A stretch of DNA of 64,000 nt from Methylicorpusculum oleiharenae (GTDB lineage: Bacteria; Pseudomonadota; Gammaproteobacteria; Methylococcales; Methylomonadaceae). The notes under the pieces were generated by a model. The model saw only the letters and a list, made by a program, of their open reading frames with translations, searched no databases and was not told the DNA's origin. A program made the position numbers and the translations under genes. Positions 45,632 to 54,065 of this stretch are shown piece after piece; the first letter of the stretch is position 1; each line of letters starts with the position of its first letter. Location: contig NZ_WUTY02000002.1 of the NCBI RefSeq assembly GCF_009828925.2, forward strand, positions 471,304 to 535,303, written 5' to 3'.

Positions 45632-46531
45632 TCAGAAATGAGCGGGCGGCGCGGGGGGTATCGCCTGCTTTTCAATCTGGGGTAAGCAGTCAAAGGGACT
45701 GGCGGTAGCGCACACGGTCGTAGTGGCAACCTTCAGGTAACGCGAAGTAGTAGCCAGGCTGCGATGACCCAACAGCAGTTGAATGGTACGCACATCGGTG
45801 CCGGATTCCAGCAGGTGCGTAGCAAACGCGTGACGCAACGAATGTGGCGTAATGGGTTTAGTAATCCCAGAGGCACGATGGGCTTTCTGGCAGGCCATTT
45901 CGACGGCGCATCGGGTAATCGGTTGGCCGATCAGATCGCCGGGAAACAGCCACAGCGTCGGGCGCACTGTTTTCCAATAGGCGCGCAGTGCTTCAAGCAA
46001 ACGGGGTGAGAGCATGACGTAGCGATCTTTGCGCCCTTTCCCTTGATCGACGCGGAGCATCATGCGCTGGCTGTCGATGTCGCTCACCTTGAGATGGATC
46101 GCTTCGGAGACCCGCAAACCTGCGGCATAGGCCGTCATGAGAATCGTTCGGTGCTTGATGCTGTCGACCGAAGACAAGAACTGCATGACTTCCTCTCGGC
46201 TGAGAACTACCGGCAGTTTGAAGGGCCGTTTAGGCATGGGAATCTCATCAATGGCCCAGTCGCGGTTGAGCGTGACTTTATACAAAAAGTGCAACGCGCC
46301 GGTGGTAACACTGATACTGCTCGGAGACAGTCTGCGGGTCTTGGTTAAATAAACCTGATAGGCACGAATCGCTTCCTGATCAAGTTCATCCGGGGAGCGG
46401 TGAAAATATTTTGCATACGCGATAACCTGTTGCAGGTAGGCTGATTGGGTATTATCGGCTAGGTTGCGAATTCGCATATCGTCGATCATGCGTTGGCGCA
46501 ACGGTGTGATGGTTTGAGTAGATGTAGACAT
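45632..46531 (-). CDS. Tyrosine integrase of the second IS91 unit
   Basis: 299 residues. N-terminal core-binding domain and catalytic motifs YAAGLRVSEAIHL, HSLRHAFATHLLESG and LGHRSLATTSRYLK. Uninterrupted, so it shows what the split integrase at 13883 should look like. Its LRHAFATHLL box is a potential but unused target for the RIT element. Confidence 0.92.
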   Translation of the reverse strand: MSTSTQTITPLRQRMIDDMRIRNLADNTQSAYLQQVIAYAKYFHRSPDELDQEAIRAYQVYLTKTRRLSPSSISVTTGALHFLYKVTLNRDWAIDEIPMPKRPFKLPVVLSREEVMQFLSSVDSIKHRTILMTAYAAGLRVSEAIHLKVSDIDSQRMMLRVDQGKGRKDRYVMLSPRLLEALRAYWKTVRPTLWLFPGDLIGQPITRCAVEMACQKAHRASGITKPITPHSLRHAFATHLLESGTDVRTIQLLLGHRSLATTSRYLKVATTTVCATASPFDCLPQIEKQAIPPAPPAHF

Positions 46532-46533
46532 GA

Positions 46534-46590
46534 TACTGCTCCTGTCTTGAAAAAAGGCGGATTGCCTTTTCCCTTAACATAGGGAGCAGT
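46534..46590. repeat. Nested inverted repeats upstream of the second IS91 unit
   Basis: CTGCTCC / GGGAGCAG enclose the stem AAAAGGC-GGATT-GCCTTTT. Placed just outside the integrase start; likely the terminal signal of the unit or a promoter-proximal hairpin. Confidence 0.5.
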
Positions 46591-46658
46591 TTTAAACTTT
46601 CAATTACAGGAAGGCTTTTGATCACAGCGAACCCTACCGCGATAGCGGTTTAGTCCAA

Positions 46659-47068
46659 CGACCCCTATGTATAGTGCGCAATTATGTATAGCCGTGAATT
46701 TCTGTCGGTGGCAAAGCCCGATATCTCTGACATGTAAGCTAACCGTCAGGAAAGAAGCTTTACATAGTTTTGCTGGGGTTGTGAGGCGATAATTTATGCG
46801 CTCCAGTGAATTCAATGAACATTTGCCAACCGCTACATAAGCACCTAGTTGCTTGTGTGCGAATGGCGCCCATCGTTGATGATTTTACGGCTGAATTGCT
46901 TGAATGTCGCAATACATTTCACGGATTATAGGTATCAATCAACTACCAATGAAATCACGGAGTTCCTTCAAGCATTAAAACTATGTGTAGAGCCCTATCG
47001 GCAACCCCTTGTAATTTCATGGGTTATATTTGCCTCTATTCATAGTTGGGCACTATACATAGGGGTCG
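46659..47068. mobile_element. 410-bp non-coding element with inverted ends
   Basis: CGACCCCTATGTATAGTGC (46659-46677) and its exact complement (47050-47068); similarity continues inward imperfectly to ~33 bp. GATAGCGG(T/C)TT occurs outside both ends (46641 and 47068), consistent with a target or end-associated direct repeat. No transposase inside. From 47069 to 47570 I see no supported gene. Confidence 0.6.
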
Positions 47069-47570
47069 ATAGCGGCTTTGGCTGCTTCAAAACCATGAAA
47101 AATGAATGTGAGCTATTTAGACTGGCTTTCTTAAATCAGCCAATTCCAGATCGAATTAAGGCTGATCATATCCATGCCTTGTGCCTGATTAGGTGGGGAC
47201 CGCGGCTTGGTCGAACTTTTTCTTGACCTGGACTACATTCTTGAACTTGAATGGATTTGTGGTGAAAATGAACACACATTAAGAATCATTCCGGGCGATC
47301 AAAATCATCACAATGCGGTATCCTGGCTTCAAATTAGCTACAGTAAACTACATTTTTCGCTGCTGTGCTTTAAACTTCAGGGACGTTCTTGGTGTACCCC
47401 ATCGTCGGTGACAACAAAACTAGTTGATCGTAGGTCAGTCCCCACGCGTCGGCAACCTGAACGCATTACGCCTTATCAGCTCATATCAAGTCATCTAAAA
47501 ACTTGGCTGGCTGGTCTCATGGAAGCAGATGTGAGGCGGGAGGCAGTTGCCGCATATTTCATTTATTCCA

Positions 47571-47789
47571 ATGGCAAGAATCAATCCCGAAAAACAGCTA
47601 ATCACAAAATGGACAGCAGTGGAACCAAAACGAAAAGAGCGGCATTTTATTGTAACTAAACTGATATGTTTAACTGATGAAATCTTTGTTGTCGCCTGTG
47701 TGCTTGAAGCTGTGATCAATAAAAATAACTATGAAATGGACTGGCGCGAACTTAAAGACACAAAGGTCTGGAAAACGGGATGGGAATAA
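47571..47789 (+). CDS. Trp-rich small protein of the TIGR02450 family
   Basis: 72 residues from the ATG at 47571 (MARINPEKQLITKWTAVEPK). Family hallmarks: LITKWTAV, KERHFIVTKLI, CVLEAVINKNNYEMDWRELKD and a terminal W..GW. Function unknown in the family. The upstream in-frame ATG (47547) would add eight non-conserved residues. The stop overlaps the start of the CIA30 gene by 10 bases. Confidence 0.85.
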   Translation: MARINPEKQLITKWTAVEPKRKERHFIVTKLICLTDEIFVVACVLEAVINKNNYEMDWRELKDTKVWKTGWE

Positions 47790-48370
47790 AACAACTCATC
47801 GCTAAACTTTTCATATTGATAATCTTTGGGGTAACGAGATCGGTGCTAGCAAATGATTTTATAATTGATGATCGAAGAAGTGGCAATCTGAAATCCAACC
47901 TTGGCATTGAATGGCACGTGGTCACCGACCAGGTGATGGGCGGAATGTCCAGCGGCAAGCTCACCCTGGATAGGTATAGAGGAAGAGACTGTTTACGTAT
48001 GCAAGGGGACGTCTCAACTGAGAACAACGGCGGTTTTGTGCAAATAGCATTGTCATTGTCTGATCAAGACCACTTCGATGCATCAGCGTTTGCTGGCATT
48101 GTCATGCAAGTAGCTGGCAACAACGAAGACTACAACCTGCATTTTCGCACTTCGGACCTTGGCTTCCCATGGCAATCCTATCGTGCCCGCTTCAAAGCTA
48201 CCAGCGACTGGCAAACCCTCCGCATTCCTTTTGACGATTTGGAAGCCTACAAAACAACACAGAAATTCCGCCCAAATAAACTGAAACGTATCGGACTGGT
48301 GGGTATCGGGCGCGACTTTAAGGCGGATCTATGCCTCGCCTCTATCCATTTTTATAGTGGGAATAATTAG
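47780..48370 (+). CDS. Exported CIA30 (NDUFAF1-like) domain protein
   Basis: 196 residues. N-terminal signal (LIAKLFILIIFGVTRSVLA) and a CIA30 jelly-roll domain with the signature WHVVTDQVMGGMSSGKL, then NGGFVQIALSL, WQSYRARFKATSDWQTLRIPF and IGLVGIGRDFKADLCLASIHF. Bacterial CIA30 proteins are secreted and probably bind carbohydrate-like ligands. It is directly followed by a lipoprotein gene, so the two may form an operon. Confidence 0.87.
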   Translation: MGIKQLIAKLFILIIFGVTRSVLANDFIIDDRRSGNLKSNLGIEWHVVTDQVMGGMSSGKLTLDRYRGRDCLRMQGDVSTENNGGFVQIALSLSDQDHFDASAFAGIVMQVAGNNEDYNLHFRTSDLGFPWQSYRARFKATSDWQTLRIPFDDLEAYKTTQKFRPNKLKRIGLVGIGRDFKADLCLASIHFYSGNN

Positions 48371-48468
48371 ATGCCAACTACCTTGTACCGAATCCTATTC
48401 GCAAGCTTCCTGGGCATGGCTTCCTGTACACAGGAATTACCGCAAACACTTGAAACCATCGCTGATGC

Positions 48469-49907
48469 CAGCAATTCTCAATTTAGGCAGATCACCCTAA
48501 GCGCTTTCATCGGGGAATAGGGATATTCAAACCATCAAGCAAAAATTCCATCAAATGTTGCCAGCTATCAAAACAAACATAACGAGTGAGCGCCCTTAAA
48601 TCGTTAAAAAACGTCTTCCGACTGGGCAATTCTTCACGCAGCAATCGATAACATTGATCGAACCATTGCAACACCGTATGAACCAGAAATGCCAGGATGA
48701 TCAGGCTGGCTAACAAGACGGCGAGGTGTTTTTTCCCATGACCGAAGTTATGCGCGAAGTGATATCCCTTGGTTTTCAACGTGTTGTTGTTTTCGTTTTC
48801 GATTTTCCAGCGGGTGCGACCGGCGCTGACGATTTCAGCGACATTCTGCGCATCTACTGCATAATCGGTGGCGAACGCGTTACGGTAAACGAGTTGGCCT
48901 CGCTCATCCATGATCTCGATTTCGCACCAATTAACTAATAGGGCATCATCGCTGTCGCGTAACGGCACTTGCCGAGCGATGCGGTAGCGTTCGGTCAGCC
49001 GTTGTTTGCCTGTCCAGCGGCGTTTTTCGATCACGTCAACCTGCCCAAGTCGCTGAAAATCCTCAACCCACTCGTAAAGGGTTTTATGGGATTCCGGCTT
49101 GCAGACCAGGATGAAATGCTGGCCCTGTTGCTTGAGGCGTTCGCAAAAAGGCTGTTTGCAATATAAATCGTCCCCTAAAAACGTCACGTTCTTTGGCAGA
49201 TGGCCGCCTTCGCGCGCCAACCAGCGCCGCGCGGCAGCCAGTTCATAATCTTGCTTATCGTTCCCATCTTGCGGTGCGATAAATTCCGGCGCCAGGGGAA
49301 TGACATCCGTCTGATGCGGCGAAACGATCACCGGGGTTACCGCGCTGTGAGCATAGTGGATAGCACCGTTCTTCAGCGTCTTCGTCGAGCAGCAGGCGCA
49401 ATGAATCTTCTGCGAACCGAAGTATTCCACTCCATCCAACGCCACTAATACGCTGTCGCCCAGGACATGAAATTCTTTGAGTTTGCCTTGCCCTTCCAAT
49501 GAGTGCAACAGCCAGCGGTACAAAGGCCAGAGCGCGTCGGGCGACACCGCATCCAGCAGATTCCGAATCTGATTGTCACTCGGAATTTGATAGACCCCAA
49601 ACACACTCTGTGCGTTATTCTTGCCGCGCTCTTTTTGCATCGTCCTCTGATACTCCAGAAACGAGGGCGATTGCATGAAAAACACCGAAAACGCACTCAG
49701 CGCTGCATCGACCATGGTGTATTTCTGGTAAACGAACGCCACTTCCACTAGGACCGTCGGGCACTGTTTCGAAAACTTGCCTGATTCGCTCGACCCAGCG
49801 GGATTGCGTGAATTGTTCTTTTGGGTTAAATGGGTAAGCCATCGTCCGTTTACGGATATGAAAAAAACATCACAGTTTACCAGCATTGGCTAAATTGAGA
49901 ATTGCTG
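48469..49907 (-). mobile_element. IS element with 9-bp target duplication (IS4-like DDE)
   Basis: 1439 bp. Terminal inverted repeats CAGCAATTCTCAATTTAG at both ends; target duplication CGCTGATGC (48460-48468 and 49908-49916). Transposase on the minus strand. Confidence 0.9.
48507..49842 (-). pseudogene. DDE transposase with N-terminal frameshift
   Basis: The body (frame ending at 48507) has DDE-type Asp residues in VALDGVEYF and FLGDDLYCKQPF and a YREK-like RWKIENENNNTLKTKGYHF. The proper N terminus MAYPFNPKEQFTQSRWVERI starts at 49842 in another frame and runs into the body at QVFE|QCPTVLVEVAFVYQKY; an extra A in the run at 49766-49769 separates them. The 459-residue ORF from 49886 bypasses this with a non-family N terminus. 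Family assignment (IS4-like) is tentative. Confidence 0.75.
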
Positions 49908-50410
49908 CGCTGATGCGAGAATTCACACAGCTAAATTCATTGATATAGGTGAGCCAGGTGATTCGGCGGGCGATATCCTGACCTTCGATCAGCCCTTACT
50001 AAACGAAAAGGCTGAGCAGATCGGCAACAACAGCGGCACGTGCATACGCACACGCATGGGTCACAGCTTTCAATGCCAATGGACCTTGACACTCAAAAAC
50101 GGCAGCATCCAGGTGGCGGGACGGGAGTTGGATCAAGGGGCATCAGACATAGCGATTGTTGGTGGCACAGGCCAATACGCGGGCATCAGCGGGCAAATGG
50201 AATCCGTCAATAATGGAGATGGTACTTTTACACAAACTTTGCACTATTGGATTAGATAGTATTCGAGAATTATTTATTAGCCACATAATGGCCTGATCAC
50301 CATGCAATCCTTCCGTCTTCTTTGAAAAAGCCAGAAATCAGTTTTAAGAAGGTTAATAAAATATAAGGTTGGTTACGGCCAATATCTGCCGGCCGGGGTA
50401 TTTACCAATT

Positions 50411-50692
50411 TGGCCCAGTGGGAGCGAAGCTACAATTTGACGACATATAAGCAAAAGCCACTTTAGACGACTCTACTCCGCGTTTCCCAAAACGCATCGG
50501 AACATCAAGTTTTGGGAATTTATTTCAGGAGACAGTTTTGAGCGATGAAAATCCGGTATTTTGAGTGGCAGATGGATATCTGGTTCGATGTCTTAAAAAT
50601 GTAGGTTTTCGAGAGACTCTGATTAAAAGCCCTGACACACAAGGCTTTCAGCCCAAATGTCGTCAAATTGTAGCTTCGCTCCCACTGGGCCA
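50411..50692. mobile_element. 282-bp MITE-like element with 36-bp perfect inverted ends
   Basis: TGGCCCAGTGGGAGCGAAGC.. (50411-50446) and its exact complement (50657-50692). The ~210 bp between hold no ORF. The right end is one base short of the stop side of the first lipoprotein gene, so the element sits at that gene's 3' end. No clear target duplication. Confidence 0.8.
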
Positions 50693-50693
50693 G

Positions 50694-51299
50694 TTAGTGA
50701 CTCGATCTTTCTTTTTTAATTCTTTCTTCGATTACGATCGTTTGAAGCACCGCAAGTGATCCATACAGCTGCTTGTTATCCCTATTCTCATACATCAGAT
50801 CACTGATTGAATCATCTGCCTTGCCCAACTCCCTCCAATTCATCAGATAGGGACTCACTGGCAGAAGGCGTGGCTCATAAACTCTCAATACGGATTTATC
50901 TCCTATTTGAGCTTGTTTTTCGTTCAGCGCCATTGCTCTTGCCACTTCCTCTTCAGGCGCAAGGTATTGGGGGTAATGCCGTTCTCTGATTCGATCAGTC
51001 ACTAGGCGCCATGTATTTTCATTGAAATACTTTTGATTTTCCGGATAGGTGAGTTTTGCGCTTTTTGAATAGCTCCGATTGCTCATCCTTTGATAATTTT
51101 CATTTAACACCAGCAACTGCTCACATTCTTTACGAATAAGCTGAGAACTTTTGTCACCACCAAAAGCTGAATTGCCTGCCCTTTCTTCCGCGCACTCTTC
51201 GATCGACAACAATCTCAACCGATCTTGATTCGTGCGATCAATGCAACAAGCCGACAATAAAATCGGTAGCAAAAGAATTAAAATGATTTTTTTTTGCAT
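50694..51299 (-). CDS. Lipoprotein of unknown function (downstream of a pair)
   Basis: 201 residues. Lipobox LLSAC at residues 15-19 (MQKKIILILLLPILLSAC). The body is charged and helical, with SIEECAEERAG, NENTWRLVTDRIRERHYPQY and a GSLAVLQTIVIEERI end. No family recognised. Its start is 4 bases after the next gene's stop and the two share layout (lipobox, early Cys pair, HYP motif), so they may be distant paralogues. Confidence 0.7.
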   Translation of the reverse strand: MQKKIILILLLPILLSACCIDRTNQDRLRLLSIEECAEERAGNSAFGGDKSSQLIRKECEQLLVLNENYQRMSNRSYSKSAKLTYPENQKYFNENTWRLVTDRIRERHYPQYLAPEEEVARAMALNEKQAQIGDKSVLRVYEPRLLPVSPYLMNWRELGKADDSISDLMYENRDNKQLYGSLAVLQTIVIEERIKKERSSH

Positions 51300-51303
51300 A
51301 CGA

Positions 51304-51882
51304 CTACCCCTTGCGCCGTTTAAGTTCTAAACCAATGGCCGATTCCAGTTCGCGATACCCATTGCTATTGCAAAGCGTGTCGTTGGCATGCCCAATAACA
51401 GAATTAACCGCCATCAGCTCATAAATTTCGATAAGCCTTGCGTTGGGTATTTCTTCCAATTTGTCTGGCAGCACATTCAGCAGCGCATTGCGCTCTTGGA
51501 TTGCTTTTCGACGTTCCGTGGGCAAACGGCCCCAAGGTCCATTCTTCTCAATTTTCATCTCAGGATAATGTTCATCAATATAAAGACTTTTTACGAAATC
51601 CCAGCATATTGTGTCCTCGCCTAATGGGTCTTTTGCAACCCTCTCCCTTTCCGAAGGGGATTGTCTTACCAGATTCATCTTTCGAAATTTCTGAAAATTC
51701 ACAATCTGGTGGCACTCGTGATGAGCTTGCAAGTATCCGTGCTGACCATTGATTTTAGATTCTGCCATCCGCTTCATCGCACATTCATCGAGCTCGGCGT
51801 TTTTTATCAGCGCAAATCGCTGAGCTTGAGTACAGCCGGATACCCCAATCGCCACCATCATTAACCATATCAATCTCATCAT
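51304..51882 (-). CDS. Lipoprotein of unknown function (upstream of a pair)
   Basis: 192 residues with lipobox VSGC at residues 14-17. Features DECAMKRMAESKI, HHECHQIVNFQKFRKMN and ICWDFVKSLYIDEHYPEM. Both lipoproteins have a conserved R/Y-D-EHYPE/ERHYPQ element, which supports a shared origin. No function known. Followed by a ~115-base gap to the HTH regulator. Confidence 0.7.
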   Translation of the reverse strand: MMRLIWLMMVAIGVSGCTQAQRFALIKNAELDECAMKRMAESKINGQHGYLQAHHECHQIVNFQKFRKMNLVRQSPSERERVAKDPLGEDTICWDFVKSLYIDEHYPEMKIEKNGPWGRLPTERRKAIQERNALLNVLPDKLEEIPNARLIEIYELMAVNSVIGHANDTLCNSNGYRELESAIGLELKRRKG

Positions 51883-52012
51883 CCCTATCCCCTAACATCA
51901 ACAGAGAGCTGTTTGTCGTGTGTTCTCGAATTTACTATTGCATACACCCTGTAGAATGCAATTTCCGGATCCAGTGGCTTTTGGTCAATTTCGCAGTGAA
52001 ACAATAAAAAAT

Positions 52013-52708
52013 TTATTTGGCGTTTCGCTGCTTGTAATTTTTTATAAGGCTTAACAAGAAATCATTTGATTCTATTGATTTGTCTATTATTGTTAGATCA
52101 AAGCTCTTTTCCATTTTGTAAAGCATTCGCAGCAGCGGCTCTTCTCCCATTGCGAGTTTAGCGTTTTGAATTTTTGATACCGTTGATGAATCAAGACCTA
52201 TATCGTCTCCTACGGCTTGATTTGTTTTGTATCGAAAAAAATATTTGAAAGCTGTAAGAAGTGCGGCAGCATAATTCTCTCGCTCATCGACATTGGCTAG
52301 TTTTAGCGCAACTAATTCCTCTGCAACTTGAGCGGACGAGTTTTTCACGCCATTTCCAGTCGCGTCCAGTTTTACTTGATTTTGTGCAATTTCCAAATGT
52401 AGTTCTAAAAGCTTTTTCCCAATACTTTCCGTTGCAATTTTCTCCATTAGGCTAACAGCATTCACGCGCCCAAGTCGGTCCAAGACTTTCAGTCGTAGCC
52501 CTAATCCTAATTTCTTTGATCCGGCACGAACCTGGGACACGAAAGAATCATTCACACCCAAAAAAATCGCAACGTGATGATAATCTTCAAACCCAAAATT
52601 ATCTTTTATGGCTTCAATCAGAATGGCGTCATTTTTACGTTTCAAGACAACAAACTCACCACAATTGGCCCCCAACTCAACATTATCATCTCTGACCGCC
52701 CAAACCAT
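52013..52708 (-). CDS. Regulator-like protein with two helix-turn-helix segments
   Basis: 231 residues. A first HTH-like segment (DYHHVAIFLGVNDSFVSQVRAGS) and a second (NQAVGDDIGLDSSTVSKIQNAK) flank a helical middle. Such a double Cro/CI-type layout suggests a DNA-binding protein; no close family recognised. It is on the minus strand downstream of the FlhDC-like pair, with 46 bases between them. Confidence 0.55.
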   Translation of the reverse strand: MVWAVRDDNVELGANCGEFVVLKRKNDAILIEAIKDNFGFEDYHHVAIFLGVNDSFVSQVRAGSKKLGLGLRLKVLDRLGRVNAVSLMEKIATESIGKKLLELHLEIAQNQVKLDATGNGVKNSSAQVAEELVALKLANVDERENYAAALLTAFKYFFRYKTNQAVGDDIGLDSSTVSKIQNAKLAMGEEPLLRMLYKMEKSFDLTIIDKSIESNDFLLSLIKNYKQRNAK

Positions 52709-52754
52709 GGTTCAGTCTATTGGAGATCCTTTACCCAAACTATTTTTAAAAGAA

Positions 52755-53417
52755 TCAGATAGCCTCCGAATGAAATATGTATTTTGAATAAATATCGAAT
52801 TCCAACTTGTTAGTGGCGTCAATTTGCGGAAACTTCCATTTTTTCCTTCCTAGGGTGTCTCTGGTCGAGTTACACAATGGGCATAATTTATAAATATCAG
52901 GGTAATTCTGGATTGAAACGAATGTAGATTTGCAGCAACTGCAAGTCTTGCCTCCTATGTAAGACATTGTCACTTGCTGGCCGATATGCCAGGCGCGATT
53001 AATGGTAAGTAACTTTGGGCTATCCCCTACCACTTCCTCATAAAGCGTGTAGGCAGAAAGAAAAATCTCCCCTTTGGTTATATGATTGGAGGCATCTTCC
53101 GTTTCTGATGATTTGAGGTTTTTAGTTTTGGATAACATCTTATAGATGTTGAAATAGATGGATGCATGCAGGCAGTTTTGAGGCGACTTTATGATCCATT
53201 CCGGATCATACGGTAATTGCCCTGCCTTTGGTCTTTTACCGTGAATCTCTTTGTGGAATTGAAGTGCCGAGGCTTTGGATACTTGACAAACAGCTCGAAC
53301 AATAGAGGGTCTCCCCCCTTTTTCTATAATCCCTTTAGCAAGATCGATCTTTCTTCTAAGTCCTATGATATCTGTCTCTTTCGGAGTCAGACGTAAGTGA
53401 GATTCAGTCATGCTCAT
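52755..53417 (-). CDS. FlhC-like transcriptional activator subunit
   Basis: 220 residues, close to the usual FlhC length. N-terminal region LRRKIDLAKGIIEKGGRPSIV and the C-terminal zinc-binding cluster CSCCKSTFVSIQNYPDIYKLCPLC with four Cys match FlhC, as does LLTINRAWHIGQQVTMSYI. FlhC pairs with FlhD to activate flagellar and other promoters. The start overlaps the flhD-like stop by 14 bases. No flagellar gene is nearby, so this is an orphan or accessory copy. Confidence 0.8.
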   Translation of the reverse strand: MSMTESHLRLTPKETDIIGLRRKIDLAKGIIEKGGRPSIVRAVCQVSKASALQFHKEIHGKRPKAGQLPYDPEWIIKSPQNCLHASIYFNIYKMLSKTKNLKSSETEDASNHITKGEIFLSAYTLYEEVVGDSPKLLTINRAWHIGQQVTMSYIGGKTCSCCKSTFVSIQNYPDIYKLCPLCNSTRDTLGRKKWKFPQIDATNKLEFDIYSKYIFHSEAI

Positions 53418-53697
53418 ACTCTTGATTCGATCTTGGAATGTGGATCAAGGCTGCGGCAATACTGGAAGTTATACCGGTTGGCGTTTTAGTGACTGGGATT
53501 CGAAATATTGCTTTTCCACAGTCTGACAAAGTTTTAAGTTCATCCATGGATAAGGAGGATATGTTCTTAATCTCTTTATCGCTGAGATTGAACCGCCACA
53601 TAGCTTCCATAGGATTGCTTCTTGAACACTCTCTAGCGAGCATCAAAAATTGAAGGTTGATAGCCTTCAAATCTTCATTCAAAAGACTCATAAACAA
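53404..53697 (-). CDS. FlhD-like transcriptional activator subunit
   Basis: 97 residues. FlhD pattern: LNEDLKAINLQFLMLARECSRSNPMEAMWRFNLSDKEIKNISSLSMDELKTLSDCGKAIFRI. The fold is all-helical with dimerising helices, as in FlhD. The C-terminal tail differs from enteric FlhD. Together with FlhC-like it forms a heteromeric activator; target promoters unknown. Confidence 0.78.
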   Translation of the reverse strand: MFMSLLNEDLKAINLQFLMLARECSRSNPMEAMWRFNLSDKEIKNISSLSMDELKTLSDCGKAIFRIPVTKTPTGITSSIAAALIHIPRSNQEYEHD

Positions 53698-54065
53698 AGC
53701 CCCTCTATCATTTGATATTAAAATATTCCCAGAGGCACCAAATGATTGGGCCTATGTCGCGTTCCATTTACGAGCATTTCTTTTAATAAGTAATGCACTT
53801 TATCTAAATTGATTTATGCAGTCGATATAAAGTCCGCTGCGTTTTTTTTAAACTGCCGTTCTTTGTTATGGGCATGTTATGTAATATCGTGGAGGTTGCT
53901 GTTTTTTAGCACCTAAAAATTCGTAGTCCTTGTCAATCCTCGTGGTACGATTTGACCGTGACCCTTTCAAATCATCATGTTTTATGTATGCTATTAACGT
54001 CGAAAAAAATAATATCAACAATAAGTTACGAATGCAAATACATTAATTTTTTTTAATTTGGTTTT
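53698..54065. other. Divergent promoter region between the FlhD-like gene and the ParB-like gene
   Basis: 368 bases without an ORF, very AT-rich near both ends. It must hold the promoters of the minus-strand regulator operon and the plus-strand sensing operon. No specific operator was recognised. Confidence 0.55.

Larger units (their letters stand above)
48371..50259 (+). pseudogene. Allene-oxide-cyclase-like barrel lipoprotein gene, split by an IS
   Basis: The first piece MPTTLYRILFASFLGMASC has a lipobox (LGMASC) and ends at the IS. Removing 48469-49907 and one copy of the 9-bp duplication joins TIADARIHTAKFIDIGEPGD in frame with SAGDILTFDQPLLNEK ... GIYVV-like barrel ending QTLHYWIR at 50259. 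The barrel part (residues ~45-150: FQCQWTLTLKNGSIQVAGRE, IVGGTGQYAGISGQM) matches AOC-like/dirigent-type proteins. Start directly follows the CIA30 stop. Confidence 0.82.

Noticed and set aside
46849..47226. Plus-strand ORF of 125 residues
   Set aside because: It runs through the right end of the 410-bp inverted-repeat element, has no ribosome-binding site and resembles no family, so it is probably not a gene.
47207..47659. Plus-strand ORF of 150 residues
   Set aside because: It overlaps the start of the well-supported Trp-rich TIGR02450 gene in another frame and its sequence has no recognisable domain.
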